Below, piece by piece: positions 24,815-32,445 of a DNA stretch of 40,272 bases. Within the stretch, counting starts at the first letter, position 1. Each line of letters opens with the position of its first letter. The stretch is from positions 1-40,272 of the forward strand of contig JASHOL010000236.1 in assembly GCA_030041135.1 (NCBI GenBank), given 5' to 3'. The position numbers and the translations under genes are program-made. Origin of the DNA: Streptosporangiaceae bacterium (GTDB lineage: Bacteria > Actinomycetota > Actinomycetes > Streptosporangiales > Streptosporangiaceae). Below the pieces are notes generated by a model that saw only the letters and a program-made list of their open reading frames with translations, ran no database searches and had not been told where the DNA came from.

Positions 24815-25084
24815 TGACGTGACTGTCCTTAACGGGTAGCGGGGCCGCGGCTCGCATGGCCCCTAAAGCGGACATTTGCAGTGGGCACAGGCTATCGAGC
24901 CGGCCCAGCCGCGGTCAGCACCGGCAGCCAAGTTGCCTCGGCCGGCCGGAGCCGCGGTTCCTCAGGCGTCGCCCCCCGATCGGCGCGCCGAGCCAAGCGC
25001 GGCGGCCGGAACTGGCCCGCGGAGTGCGGGACGCGGTCGGAGCGTGCCAGGCTGGCTAGGCAGAGTCAGGAACCAGGGGAACGG
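24815..25084. promoter_or_regulatory. 270-nt divergent promoter region, enoyl-CoA hydratase / flavoprotein
   Basis: The region must hold both divergent promoters. The flavoprotein has a good ribosome binding site (AGGGGAACGG before GTG 25085). No clear operator palindrome or -10 box was identified by eye. An in-frame plus-strand extension upstream of 25085 has no conserved residues and is not taken as coding. Confidence 0.3.
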
Positions 25085-26608
25085 GTGACTGCGGACTTCG
25101 ACGCCATCGTCGTGGGCAGCGGGCCGAACGGCCTCGCGGCGGGCGTGACTCTGACCGCGGCTGGCCTGCGGGTCCTGGTGGTGGAAGGCGCAGCGAGCCC
25201 CGGCGGCGGCTGCCGGACCGAGGAACTCACGCTGCCTGGCTTCCGCCACGACGTGTGCTCGGCCGCCCATCCGCTGGCGATGGCCTCGCCGTTCTTCCGG
25301 CGCTTCGACCTCATGGCCAGGGGCGTGCGCTTCGGCTGGCCCGAGATCCAGTTCGCCCATCCGCTCGACGGCGGCCGGGCCGCGGTGGTGTCTCGGTCGG
25401 TGCGGGAGACCGCGGCTCGCATGGGCCCGGACGAGACCGCGTATCGGCAGTTGTTCGGGCCGCTGGCCGAGCGCGCCGATGCGGTCGTCGGAGCCGTCCT
25501 GTCGTCGCTGCGCCGGCCGACTGCCGCCCCGCGAGCGGTGGCCAGCTACGCCCTGCCCGGCCTGCGCTCGGCCAGTCATCTCGCCGCCCGGTTTCACGAC
25601 GAACGGGCCCGCGGGCTGTTCGCTGGCGTCGCCGCCCACGCCAATATGCCGCTCACCCGCTCGCCAACCGCGGGCCTTGGCCTGCTGCTAGCCACGCTTG
25701 CACACGCCGTCGGCTGGCCGGTGGTGATCGGCGGGAGCGGCTGCATCACCGCCGCGATGGCCGACTACATCCGGGTCGGCGGCGGCGGGATCGAGACTGG
25801 CTGGCGGGTTCGCTCGCTGGCTGAGTTGCCGCCGGCCCGCGCAGTCCTGCTCGACGTAACTCCGCGCGCGCTGGTGGCGCTGGCAGGCGACCGGCTGCCT
25901 GCAAGGTACTGCCGTGCGCTCCGCCGTTTCCGCTACGGCAGCGGGATATGCAAGGCCGACTTCGCCCTCGCTGCACCGGTGCCGTGGGCTAACGAGTATT
26001 GCCGGCGGGCCGGAACCCTCCATCTCGGCGGCAGCTTCGAGGAGATCGCTGCCAGCGAGGCGGCGGTGGCGGCCGGCCGTCACCCGCGCTCCCCTTATGT
26101 GCTCGTGGTTCAGCCGGGGGTGGCCGACAGTACGCGCGCGCCCGCCGGGCAGCACGTGCTGTGGGCCTACTGCCACGTGCCGGCCGGCTCTGACGTCGAC
26201 ATGACCAGCCAGATCGAGGCCCAGATCGAGCGGTTCGCACCGGGCTTCCGTGACCTTGTGCTCGCCCGGGCCAGCCGTACCGCGGCCGGCGAGCAGGCAC
26301 TGAACCCGAACTACGTGGGCGGCGACATCGGCGCCGGACTGCTGTCCCTGCGACAGACGTTCCTGCGGCCGGTGCCGCGCTGGAATCCCTACCGGACGCC
26401 GCTGCCTGGCACCTACCTCTGCTCGTCCGCCACCCCGCCTGGCCCTGGTGTGCACGGTCGCTGCGGCGAACTCGCGGCGCTCACCGCCCTGCGGGACGTA
26501 TTCGGCGTCCGTGGCCAGCCGAGTCCGACCGCGCGCGATCCGAGCCCGGCACAGGACACTCGGTCGCCGCTGAGCCGACCCGAACGGCAGAAACTCCGCG
26601 GCTGGTAA
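25085..26608 (+). CDS. FAD-dependent oxidoreductase, phytoene desaturase-like (COG1233 type)
   Basis: 507 residues. The N-terminal FAD-binding beta-alpha-beta motif is DAIVVGSGPNGLAAGVTLTAAG, with the acidic end VVEGA and GGGCRTEE, the usual amine-oxidase/phytoene-dehydrogenase arrangement. The C-terminal FAD motif is NYVGGDIGAG...GTYLCSSATPPGPGVHGRCG. Related actinobacterial proteins are generally annotated as NAD(P)/FAD-dependent oxidoreductases of unknown substrate. No carotenoid synthesis genes (crtB, crtE) are nearby, so a carotenoid role is unsupported. GTG 25085 is chosen because AGGGGA stands about 5 nt upstream and the FAD motif starts within ten residues. The last ~35 residues are a Pro/Arg/Ser-rich tail. 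Confidence 0.88.
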   Translation: MTADFDAIVVGSGPNGLAAGVTLTAAGLRVLVVEGAASPGGGCRTEELTLPGFRHDVCSAAHPLAMASPFFRRFDLMARGVRFGWPEIQFAHPLDGGRAAVVSRSVRETAARMGPDETAYRQLFGPLAERADAVVGAVLSSLRRPTAAPRAVASYALPGLRSASHLAARFHDERARGLFAGVAAHANMPLTRSPTAGLGLLLATLAHAVGWPVVIGGSGCITAAMADYIRVGGGGIETGWRVRSLAELPPARAVLLDVTPRALVALAGDRLPARYCRALRRFRYGSGICKADFALAAPVPWANEYCRRAGTLHLGGSFEEIAASEAAVAAGRHPRSPYVLVVQPGVADSTRAPAGQHVLWAYCHVPAGSDVDMTSQIEAQIERFAPGFRDLVLARASRTAAGEQALNPNYVGGDIGAGLLSLRQTFLRPVPRWNPYRTPLPGTYLCSSATPPGPGVHGRCGELAALTALRDVFGVRGQPSPTARDPSPAQDTRSPLSRPERQKLRGW

Positions 26609-26724
26609 CAACACTCGGATATGCGTGATATCCGGCAGTAAGCCAACGCCGATAGCGCGCGGGACCTGCGAGCCGCTGACCTGTGGTTACACGCACGCGT
26701 TGTAATGCCATACATCAGCCTAGG

Positions 26725-26930
26725 GTGAGCGTCATTCTCACGCCTGGCTCGGCTCGAGCGGCGGAGCTAACGGCAACGGAGATACCCCCGACGAGGCAAT
26801 TGCCGACCTCCGCCACGCCGTCCAGATGGTCATTGACGAGGACGTTCCCGAGGAACTGACCCGCACGCTAGAGCTGCAGGTTGCCAGAGCGGCGTGGCCT
26901 GCCGCCTGTAACCGGCGCCGCTCTCGTTAG
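26725..26930 (+). pseudogene. hicB antitoxin remnant (frameshifted, N-terminal part lost)
   Basis: A frame open from 26724 to TAG 26928-26930 encodes NGDTPDEAIADLRHAVQMVI followed by DEDVPEELTRTLELQVA. This is the characteristic C-terminal half of the HicB RNase-H-like fold (GDTxEEAxxNLxEA pattern), but it has no start codon. In the next frame, GTG 26725 begins VSVILTPG, which resembles the first strand of HicB (TVILTPE). The central LPGC region is missing between them. This indicates a frameshift plus an internal deletion. The fragment overlaps the start of hicA, the usual hicB-hicA order. Confidence 0.65.
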
Positions 26931-27108
26931 GGCGCTCCAGGGCGCGGGTTTTGTCTTGACCCGCGTTAACGGAAGCCACCATCGGTTAAAGCACCGTGAC
27001 GGCCGGGCCACGATTGTTCCCGTTCACGCTGGCAAACCGAAGGGCACCCTCCGCTCGATACTCCGTGACTCCGGGCTATCGGCGGATCAGCTGCGGGACT
27101 ATCTATAA
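26881..27108 (+). CDS. hicA: HicA-type mRNA interferase toxin
   Basis: 75 residues, full length for HicA, a small dsRBD-like toxin that cleaves mRNA and is normally neutralised by HicB. Visible: PPVTGAALVRALQGAGFVLTRVNGSHHRLKH, in two segments, with the catalytic His in GSHHRL, then IVPVHAGKPKGTLRSILRDSGLSADQLRDYL (in segments). All conserved elements of the family are present: Gly-Ser-His, the VPVH strand and the GTLRSILR helix. The only usable start is TTG 26881 (a TAG lies 10 nt upstream in frame), with a weak CAGG before it, so expression may be low. The adjacent hicB is broken, so the toxin would be unpaired unless another antitoxin exists. Confidence 0.85.
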   Translation: MPERRGLPPVTGAALVRALQGAGFVLTRVNGSHHRLKHRDGRATIVPVHAGKPKGTLRSILRDSGLSADQLRDYL

Positions 27109-27172
27109 CGCGCTCACTTGGCCGCGATGAGCAGGACGACGGGCGAACGGTGCGGGCTGCGGGGGGTTCCCA

Positions 27173-27946
27173 TCACTTCGGCTGGAACCTGATGCCGCCG
27201 TCGAAGCGGATGACCTCGGAGTTCATGTAGTCGTTCTCGATCAGCGCGCGGACCAGGTGCGCGAACTCGGCCGCCGTTCCCATCCTTTTCGGGAACACAA
27301 CCGGAGCCACGAGCTTGGCCTTGAACTCGTCGCTGGCCGGGCCGGCGCCGTAGATCGGCGTGTCGATGATGCCGGGGGCGATCGTGTTGACCCGCACGCC
27401 GATCGCGGCCAGGTCACGAGCGGCCGGCACGGTCATGCCGATGATGCCGCCCTTGGACGCCGAATAGGCCAGCTGGCCGGTCTGACCCTCCAGGCCGGCG
27501 ATGGAGGCGGTATTGATCACCACGCCACGCTGGCCGTCGGCATCGGCCGGCTCGGTCCTCGCGATGGCGGCCGCGCCGATGCTCATGACATTGAAGGTGC
27601 CGATCAGATTGACCTCGATGACCTTGCCGAACGCGGCCCGGTCATGGGGCGAACCGTCGCGCCCGACGGTCCGCTGGGCCCAGCCGATCCCGGCGCAGTT
27701 GACGACGACGCGCAGCGGCCGGCCCGTGGATGCGGCCGCCTCGACCGCCGCGCGAACGGACTCGGAGTCACTCACGTCGGTACGGGCGAACTGGCCGTCT
27801 ACCTCGCCTGCCAGTGCCTTGCCTCGGTCCTCATTGAGATCGGCGATGACGACCGAGCAGCCCGCCCTGGCTAGCTCGCGGACAGTGGCCTCGCCGAGGC
27901 CGCTGGCCCCGCCGGACACGATTGCAGCGGTTCCGTTCAGTTCCAT
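27173..27946 (-). CDS. Short-chain dehydrogenase/reductase (3-hydroxyacyl-CoA dehydrogenase, HSD10-like)
   Basis: 257 residues from ATG 27946. Classical SDR: NAD-binding GGASGLGEAT, ADLNEDRG (Asp favours NAD over NADP), NCAGIG, catalytic NTASIAG (Ser) and YSASKGG (Tyr-x3-Lys), and APGIIDTPIY. The pattern VNLIGTFNVMSIGAAAI and the short C-terminus (RFDGGIRFQPK) match the HSD17B10/3-hydroxyacyl-CoA dehydrogenase branch involved in beta-oxidation. A TATGCT -10 box lies 6 nt upstream (27953-27958 on the minus strand) and there is no Shine-Dalgarno, so the mRNA is probably leaderless. The enoyl-CoA hydratase gene lies 2.4 kb away; a shared pathway is possible but not shown. Confidence 0.92.
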   Translation of the reverse strand: MELNGTAAIVSGGASGLGEATVRELARAGCSVVIADLNEDRGKALAGEVDGQFARTDVSDSESVRAAVEAAASTGRPLRVVVNCAGIGWAQRTVGRDGSPHDRAAFGKVIEVNLIGTFNVMSIGAAAIARTEPADADGQRGVVINTASIAGLEGQTGQLAYSASKGGIIGMTVPAARDLAAIGVRVNTIAPGIIDTPIYGAGPASDEFKAKLVAPVVFPKRMGTAAEFAHLVRALIENDYMNSEVIRFDGGIRFQPK

Positions 27947-28033
27947 GGCCGGAGCATACTTGGCCCGATCTCGGCACACCGAACGGGGTTCGGCGTCGGC
28001 GCTGACGGCGGCCGAGCGGCGGCCTCCGGTCGG

Positions 28034-28129
28034 CCGAGCCGCGGCGGCGAGGGCTAACCGAGCCGCAGCCGCGAGGGCCAGCCGAGCCGCGGCGGCGAGG
28101 GCCAGCCGAGCCGGGGCGGCGAGGGCTAA
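28034..28129. repeat. Four 24-bp tandem repeats
   Basis: Units start at 28034, 28058, 28082 and 28106, and a truncated fifth begins at 28130. Each begins CCGAGCCG and ends GAGGGC(T/C)A(A/G); variation is limited to a few positions. The array lies between the TetR gene and the SDR, both on the minus strand, and its last unit covers the TetR stop codon (28126-28128). The period is a multiple of three. It probably arose by replication slippage; a role in termination or as an RNA spacer is speculative. Confidence 0.85.
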
Positions 28130-28845
28130 CCGAGCGTCGTCACCTCTGCCAGCGGCAGCACGAGCTGGCGAACGAACTCATCGACCGGTTCGGGCCACGG
28201 GAAGCGCGGCCGCGTTGTCCGCAGCGTCACGGTGCCGTGCAGGGCTACCCACAGCGCGGTGCCGGTGCCGACCACGTCGGTGCTGGCCGACGCTCCCGCC
28301 TGCACGCAGGCTGCGATCGCGTCGGCGAGCTGGGCGAAGGCCGCGGCTCCGAACTCCGGCACCTCCGGCCAGCCGGGCCCGATAGACACCGGCTTGCAGT
28401 ACTGGGTGGCGCGGGCGGTCTCAGTCCACCGCGACTCGAACAGAATCGAGTAGCGCGCGGAATTGCGCAGTCCCCACCGGACGTACTGCTGGCAGCCAAC
28501 GACTAGCCGCTCGACCGGATCGGCCGGGGCTCTGCTCACGGCGTCCTGGATCGAGACGGTTAGTTCGTCGAACAACCGGGCGACGACGGCCAGCAGGATC
28601 GCGTCCCGGTCGTCGAAGTGGTTGTAGATGGACGGCGCCGCGATGCCGATTTCCCTGGCCACCGCACGCAGCGTGACCGACTCGGCGGTGCCGGTGCGGT
28701 CGACGAGCGCAAGCGCGGCATCGACGATCTCGCCGGTCAGCTTCGAGCCCTGACCCCGGGCGTTGCGCTGGCGGCGCGACCCGCCTCCCGGCGCCCGGCC
28801 GAGGGTTTCGACGGAACTAGTGGCCGTCTCCGCAAAAGATTTCAC
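28126..28845 (-). CDS. TetR family transcriptional regulator of the adjacent MFS exporter
   Basis: 239 residues. After a 35-residue basic low-complexity leader, the HTH is at about 36-85: KLTGEIVDAALALVDRTGTAESVTLRAVAREIGIAAPSIYNHFDDRDAIL (in segments). The recognition helix is APSIYNHF. The C-terminal ligand-binding domain contains LVVGCQQYVRWGLRNSARYSILFE, typical of the TetR/WHG C-terminal type. The start is GTG 28845. It is divergent from the MFS gene, and three TTAC-N4-GTAA-type sites lie between, so it probably represses the exporter and itself until a drug or metabolite binds. The ligand is unknown. Confidence 0.9.
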   Translation of the reverse strand: MKSFAETATSSVETLGRAPGGGSRRQRNARGQGSKLTGEIVDAALALVDRTGTAESVTLRAVAREIGIAAPSIYNHFDDRDAILLAVVARLFDELTVSIQDAVSRAPADPVERLVVGCQQYVRWGLRNSARYSILFESRWTETARATQYCKPVSIGPGWPEVPEFGAAAFAQLADAIAACVQAGASASTDVVGTGTALWVALHGTVTLRTTRPRFPWPEPVDEFVRQLVLPLAEVTTLG

Positions 28846-28853
28846 GTCTTGAC

Positions 28854-28909
28854 TTTACACCCGTAAGGTTGTCTGCTTAAACTTACGACTGTAAGTCTAC
28901 AGCCGTAAG
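28854..28909. promoter_or_regulatory. Three TetR operator-like palindromes between TetR and MFS genes
   Basis: Site 1 is TTTAC-ACCC-GTAAG (28854-28867). Site 2 is ACTTAC-GACT-GTAAGT (28881-28896), a perfect palindrome. Site 3 is CTAC-AGCC-GTAAG (28897-28909), imperfect. All share a TAC-N4-GTA core. Sites 2 and 3 nearly abut. The arrangement in an 83-nt divergent gap fits cooperative TetR control of both genes. Confidence 0.75.
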
Positions 28910-28928
28910 GCAGATTCCGGGAGCACCG

Positions 28929-30659
28929 ATGAGCGCGCGTACCGCAACCCCACAGGCGGCAGGTCACGGCGGACAGCAGCACCTGCCGACCCCAACTCAT
29001 CCGCCGGCAGGCCAGCATGACCGGCAGCCGACTGGCGGGACGACGACCTCGCGGTGGCCGGCCGGCCACCCCAGGCGTCGCCAGATCCTGCTGGTCATGT
29101 GCCTGAGCCTGCTGGTAGTCGTGATCGACAACACGATCCTCAATACGGCGCTGCCGACGCTGGCCAGGGTGCTGCATGCCGGCACCAGTTCGCTGCAGTG
29201 GATTAGTGACGCCTACACCCTGTGCTTCGCCGCCCTGCTCATCCCCGCGGGCGCCCTCGGCGACCGCTACGGGCGGCGGATCTCCCTGGTCGGCGGGCTG
29301 ACCGTATTTGCCCTCGGCAGCACGGCAGCTGCGTTCTCGCCCGGAACGGGAGCGCTCATCGCGGCACGGGTACTGATGGGCCTCGGCGCCACATTCGTAA
29401 TGCCGGCCACGCTGTCCATTCTGAACGCCGTGTTCCCGCCGCGCGAGCGCCCGCAAGCGATCGCCGCCTGGTCGGCCGTGGCCGGCGTCGGCATCATCGT
29501 CGGGCCGACCCTCGGCGGCCTGCTGCTCACCCACTTCTGGTGGGGCAGCGTGTTCCTGATCAACGTACCGCTGGTGGCAGTGGCTATCGCCGGGGTGTTC
29601 GCGGCCGTGCCAGAAACCGCTGAGCCTGGAGGTCACCGGCTGGACCGGCTCGGCACGCTCCTGGTGGCACTCTCCCTGGTCGCCGTGGTCGACGCGATCA
29701 TCGAGGCGCCCACCCGCGGCTGGACCGCGCCGCTGACGCTGGCCGAAGTCGTCGCCGGCCTCGCCGCGCTCGGCGGCTTCGCCTGGTGGGAGCTGCGGAC
29801 CACCGATCCGCTGATCGACCTTCGGATCTTTGCCAGGCGCGCGTTCTCCGCGTCGGCCGCGGCGGTCACCGTGATCTTCTTCGCGCTGTTCGGCAGCCTG
29901 TTCGTCCTGACTCAGTACCTGCAGCTCGTGCACGGATACAGCCCGCTGTCCGCCGGCGTGCGGGCCCTTCCCTTCGCCGTGGCGATGGGCGCCGTCTCGC
30001 CCGTGTCGCCGCTGCTGGCGAAGTGGATGGGTACCCGGCTGACCATCCCGGCCGGGATGGTGCTGATGGGCCTTGGGCTGTTCGACCTGTCGACGGCGAG
30101 CGTGCACTCTAGCTATCCGTCGCTCGCCGTGGCGGTCGCGATCATGGGCGCCGGCATGGGCCTGGTGATGGCGCCGGCCAGCAACACCATCATGGCCACG
30201 GTTCCCAGCCATCAGGCCGGCGCAGGCAGCGCGATTAACGACACCGTCCGCGAGGTCGGCGGAGCGCTCGGCATCGCCGTCATCGGCAGCATCTCGGCCG
30301 GGGCATACTCCGCCAGGCTCGGCTCGGTGCTCCGCGCCGCGCACGTGCCTGCTCAGGTTACGCACCTGGCCACCGGCTCGATCGCGGCCGCCGACATGGC
30401 GGGCAGCCGGGTCGGCGGAATCGCCGGGGCCGAGCTAGCCAATGCGGCCCACGCGGCCTTCGTGCACGCGATGAGCCTGGGCCTGCGCGTTGCCGCGGCG
30501 GTGGCGCTGGCGTCGGCCGTAGCCGCCATCTTCGCCCTGCCGCGGCGCGGCGCCGCGCAGGCTTCCAGCGCCGACGACCCTGCCGAGGCGGCCAGTGCAA
30601 CGCGGGCGGCCATCTCAGGACGGGCCGGCGAGGTCCTGGTCGGTAGCACGGTCGGATGA
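28929..30659 (+). CDS. MFS transporter, DHA2 family (EmrB/QacA type drug exporter)
   Basis: 576 residues with about 14 membrane segments, the DHA2 number. Conserved elements: motif A-like GALGDRYGRRISLVGG after TM2, ARVLMGLGATFVMPATLSIL (TM4 region, motif B), and motif C, GVGIIVGPTLGGLLL, with the antiporter GP-x-x-GG sequence. It follows VVVIDNTILNTALPTLA in TM1. It should export hydrophobic or cationic compounds by proton antiport. GGGAG stands 6 nt before ATG 28929. Regulation is probably by the divergent TetR through three palindromes. A second DHA2 gene follows after a strong terminator. The substrate is unknown. Confidence 0.92.
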   Translation: MSARTATPQAAGHGGQQHLPTPTHPPAGQHDRQPTGGTTTSRWPAGHPRRRQILLVMCLSLLVVVIDNTILNTALPTLARVLHAGTSSLQWISDAYTLCFAALLIPAGALGDRYGRRISLVGGLTVFALGSTAAAFSPGTGALIAARVLMGLGATFVMPATLSILNAVFPPRERPQAIAAWSAVAGVGIIVGPTLGGLLLTHFWWGSVFLINVPLVAVAIAGVFAAVPETAEPGGHRLDRLGTLLVALSLVAVVDAIIEAPTRGWTAPLTLAEVVAGLAALGGFAWWELRTTDPLIDLRIFARRAFSASAAAVTVIFFALFGSLFVLTQYLQLVHGYSPLSAGVRALPFAVAMGAVSPVSPLLAKWMGTRLTIPAGMVLMGLGLFDLSTASVHSSYPSLAVAVAIMGAGMGLVMAPASNTIMATVPSHQAGAGSAINDTVREVGGALGIAVIGSISAGAYSARLGSVLRAAHVPAQVTHLATGSIAAADMAGSRVGGIAGAELANAAHAAFVHAMSLGLRVAAAVALASAVAAIFALPRRGAAQASSADDPAEAASATRAAISGRAGEVLVGSTVG

Positions 30660-30675
30660 GTCGGCCACGACTCCC

Positions 30676-30712
30676 GCTGCGGCACGCCGGAATGTCTCCG
30701 GCGTGCCGTAGC
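30676..30712. terminator. 16-bp stem-loop between the two MFS genes
   Basis: CGGCACGCCGGA (30680-30691) and TCCGGCGTGCCG (30697-30708) form a perfect 12-bp stem around ATGTC. Four more pairs (one G.U) extend it to 30676-30712. It lies 17 nt after the stop codon of the first MFS gene and separates its transcript from the second. Confidence 0.8.
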
Positions 30713-30829
30713 GTTGCAGGCTGGTGGCGTGAGGCCGCGATTGCCGCTCTTCACCGGTCGCGAGGCCGGGCCGGGCGGGATCTGGGAGGGGGCTGCTGGT
30801 CAGCCCAGGCACGGAAGGTGCACAGGTTA

Positions 30830-32422
30830 GTGAGACAGCAGCGCGGTAATCCGTGGGCGGTTCTGATCGTCGTCTCGCTCGGGTTCTTCATGACCCTGCT
30901 TGACCTGACGATCGTCAATATCGCGATTCCCAACATGATCGACAAGCTCCATGCCTCGCTCGACGACGTGCTCTGGGTGATCAACGCCTACGCCCTGGTC
31001 CTCGCCGTGCTCCTGATTACGGCGGGCCGGCTTGGCGACCTGCTCGGCCAGCGGACGATGTTCTTCGCCGGAGTCGGGCTGTTCACCGTCGCCTCGGTCG
31101 CGTGCGGTCTGGCGCCATCACCGGGATGGTTGATCGCCTTCCGTGCCGTGCAGGGACTCGGTGCCGCCGCGCTCATGCCGCAGACGCTGGCCATCCTCAC
31201 GATGGTGTTCCCGCCCGAACGCAGGGGCGCCGCGTTCGGCGTGTGGGGAGCCGTGGCCGGCGTAGCTACGGTCGCCGGCCCGACGCTCGGCGGATTGCTC
31301 GTGACCGCGTTCGACTGGCGGTACATCTTTTTTATCAACCTGCCGGTCGGCGTGATCGTGCTGATCCTTACCCTGGTGCTGATCCCCGATCTGCGGACCG
31401 GCCGCAAGCACAGCTTCGACATCGCCGGGACCGTGCTGGCCAGCGCCGGGCTGCTGGCAATCTGCTATGCCCTGGTCGAGGGCCAGCAGTACGACTGGGG
31501 CACGATCACTGGATTCATCTCGATACCGTTGCTGTTCGCGGTCGGCGCCATCCTGCTCGGCGCGTTCATCTGGGTTCAGGCGCGCCGTCAGGAAGGCGAG
31601 CCGCTCGTCCCGTTCTCCTTGTTCCGAGACCGCAACTACGCGCTGATGAACATCGTGGCGTGCTTCATCGCGATCGGCATGCTGGGCATCTTCCTCCCGT
31701 TGAGCATCTACCTCCAGGACGTGCTCGCCTTCTCGGCATTGAAGGCCGGGCTGACCCTGGCGCCCGCGTCGCTTGTCGCGATGTTCGTCGCGCCAGCCGC
31801 CGGCCGCATGACGGACAAGATCGGCGGCAAGTTCATCCTGATGACAGGGCTAGCGCTGTTCGCCGGCGGGATGGGCGCGATCGTGCTCATCGCGCAGACC
31901 AACTCAGCCTGGTACGCCTTCATACCCCCGCAGGTTGTCGCCGGCGTCGGTATCGGCTGCACGTTCGCGCCGCTCACCACGGTCGCCATGCGCAACATCA
32001 GCCCGATGATGGCGGGGGCGGCCTCTGGCGTCTTCAACACGACCCGTCAGATCGGCACGGTCATCGGCACCGCGGGCGTAGGTGCGCTGCTAGAGAACCG
32101 GCTGATTGCCGGTTTCGCGAGCCAGGTTCACCAGCGCGCCGCGAACCTTCCTGCGGCAGCTCAGCAGGCGATTCTCGCCAAGTTCGAGGCTGCTGCGAAG
32201 AGCGGGCTGGTTACCGGTCCCGCACATCATGCCAGCCCGCTAGAGGCACAGATCTTCGCTCACGGTTTCGTCCAGGGCATGCGGCCGACCATGACCGTGC
32301 CGATCGTGTTCCTGTTCGGCGCCGCCGCCCTGTGCCTGCTGATCAGGCGGCAGCTCAGGAGCCAGGAGGCCGCACCAACCGAGGCTGTCAGCCATGAGAC
32401 GACGCCTGCTCCGGCCGGCTGA
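30830..32422 (+). CDS. MFS transporter, DHA2 family (second exporter)
   Basis: 530 residues from GTG 30830, about 14 membrane segments. Motifs: FMTLLDLTIVNIAIPNM (TM1), GRLGDLLGQRTMFF (motif A), FRAVQGLGAAALMPQTLAIL (motif B) and GVATVAGPTLGGLLV (motif C). It also has GVFNTTRQIGTVIGTAGVGALL near TM13. A DHA2 family drug or metabolite exporter, only distantly similar to the neighbouring MFS gene, so it is not a recent duplicate. The frame is open back to 30656, but the added ~58 residues are Arg-rich, unconserved and span the upstream terminator; AGG at 4 nt and GGAAGG at about 11 nt precede GTG 30830. A specific regulator is not evident. It converges on kamA with overlapping palindromic stop codons. 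Confidence 0.9.
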   Translation: MRQQRGNPWAVLIVVSLGFFMTLLDLTIVNIAIPNMIDKLHASLDDVLWVINAYALVLAVLLITAGRLGDLLGQRTMFFAGVGLFTVASVACGLAPSPGWLIAFRAVQGLGAAALMPQTLAILTMVFPPERRGAAFGVWGAVAGVATVAGPTLGGLLVTAFDWRYIFFINLPVGVIVLILTLVLIPDLRTGRKHSFDIAGTVLASAGLLAICYALVEGQQYDWGTITGFISIPLLFAVGAILLGAFIWVQARRQEGEPLVPFSLFRDRNYALMNIVACFIAIGMLGIFLPLSIYLQDVLAFSALKAGLTLAPASLVAMFVAPAAGRMTDKIGGKFILMTGLALFAGGMGAIVLIAQTNSAWYAFIPPQVVAGVGIGCTFAPLTTVAMRNISPMMAGAASGVFNTTRQIGTVIGTAGVGALLENRLIAGFASQVHQRAANLPAAAQQAILAKFEAAAKSGLVTGPAHHASPLEAQIFAHGFVQGMRPTMTVPIVFLFGAAALCLLIRRQLRSQEAAPTEAVSHETTPAPAG

Positions 32423-32445
32423 CTGCGCGGGCCGGTTCAGCCGGC
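32414..32445. terminator. Bidirectional hairpin at convergent stop codons of MFS2 and kamA
   Basis: GCCGGCTGA (32414-32422) and TCAGCCGGC (32437-32445) are a perfect 9-bp inverted repeat. The TGA of the MFS gene and the TGA of kamA (TCA on the plus strand) form the inner ends of the stem. The 14-nt gap is the loop. It can terminate transcription from both sides. Confidence 0.65.

Noticed and set aside
24881-25084. N-terminal extension of the flavoprotein
   Set aside because: The frame is open but Arg/Gly-rich, and the FAD motif starts just after GTG 25085, which has a good ribosome binding site.
25085-26608. Carotenoid biosynthesis cluster
   Set aside because: The oxidoreductase is only broadly phytoene-desaturase-like, and no phytoene synthase, GGPP synthase or cyclase gene is nearby.
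28842-30365. Minus-strand frame of 507 codons opposite the first MFS gene
   Set aside because: Composition is Arg/Gly/His-rich with no hydrophobic or motif structure. The plus strand encodes a clear 14-span transporter with a good ribosome binding site.
30656-30829. Longer start of the second MFS gene overlapping the first
   Set aside because: The extension would read through a 16-bp terminator hairpin, is Arg-rich and unconserved, and a better start lies at 30830.
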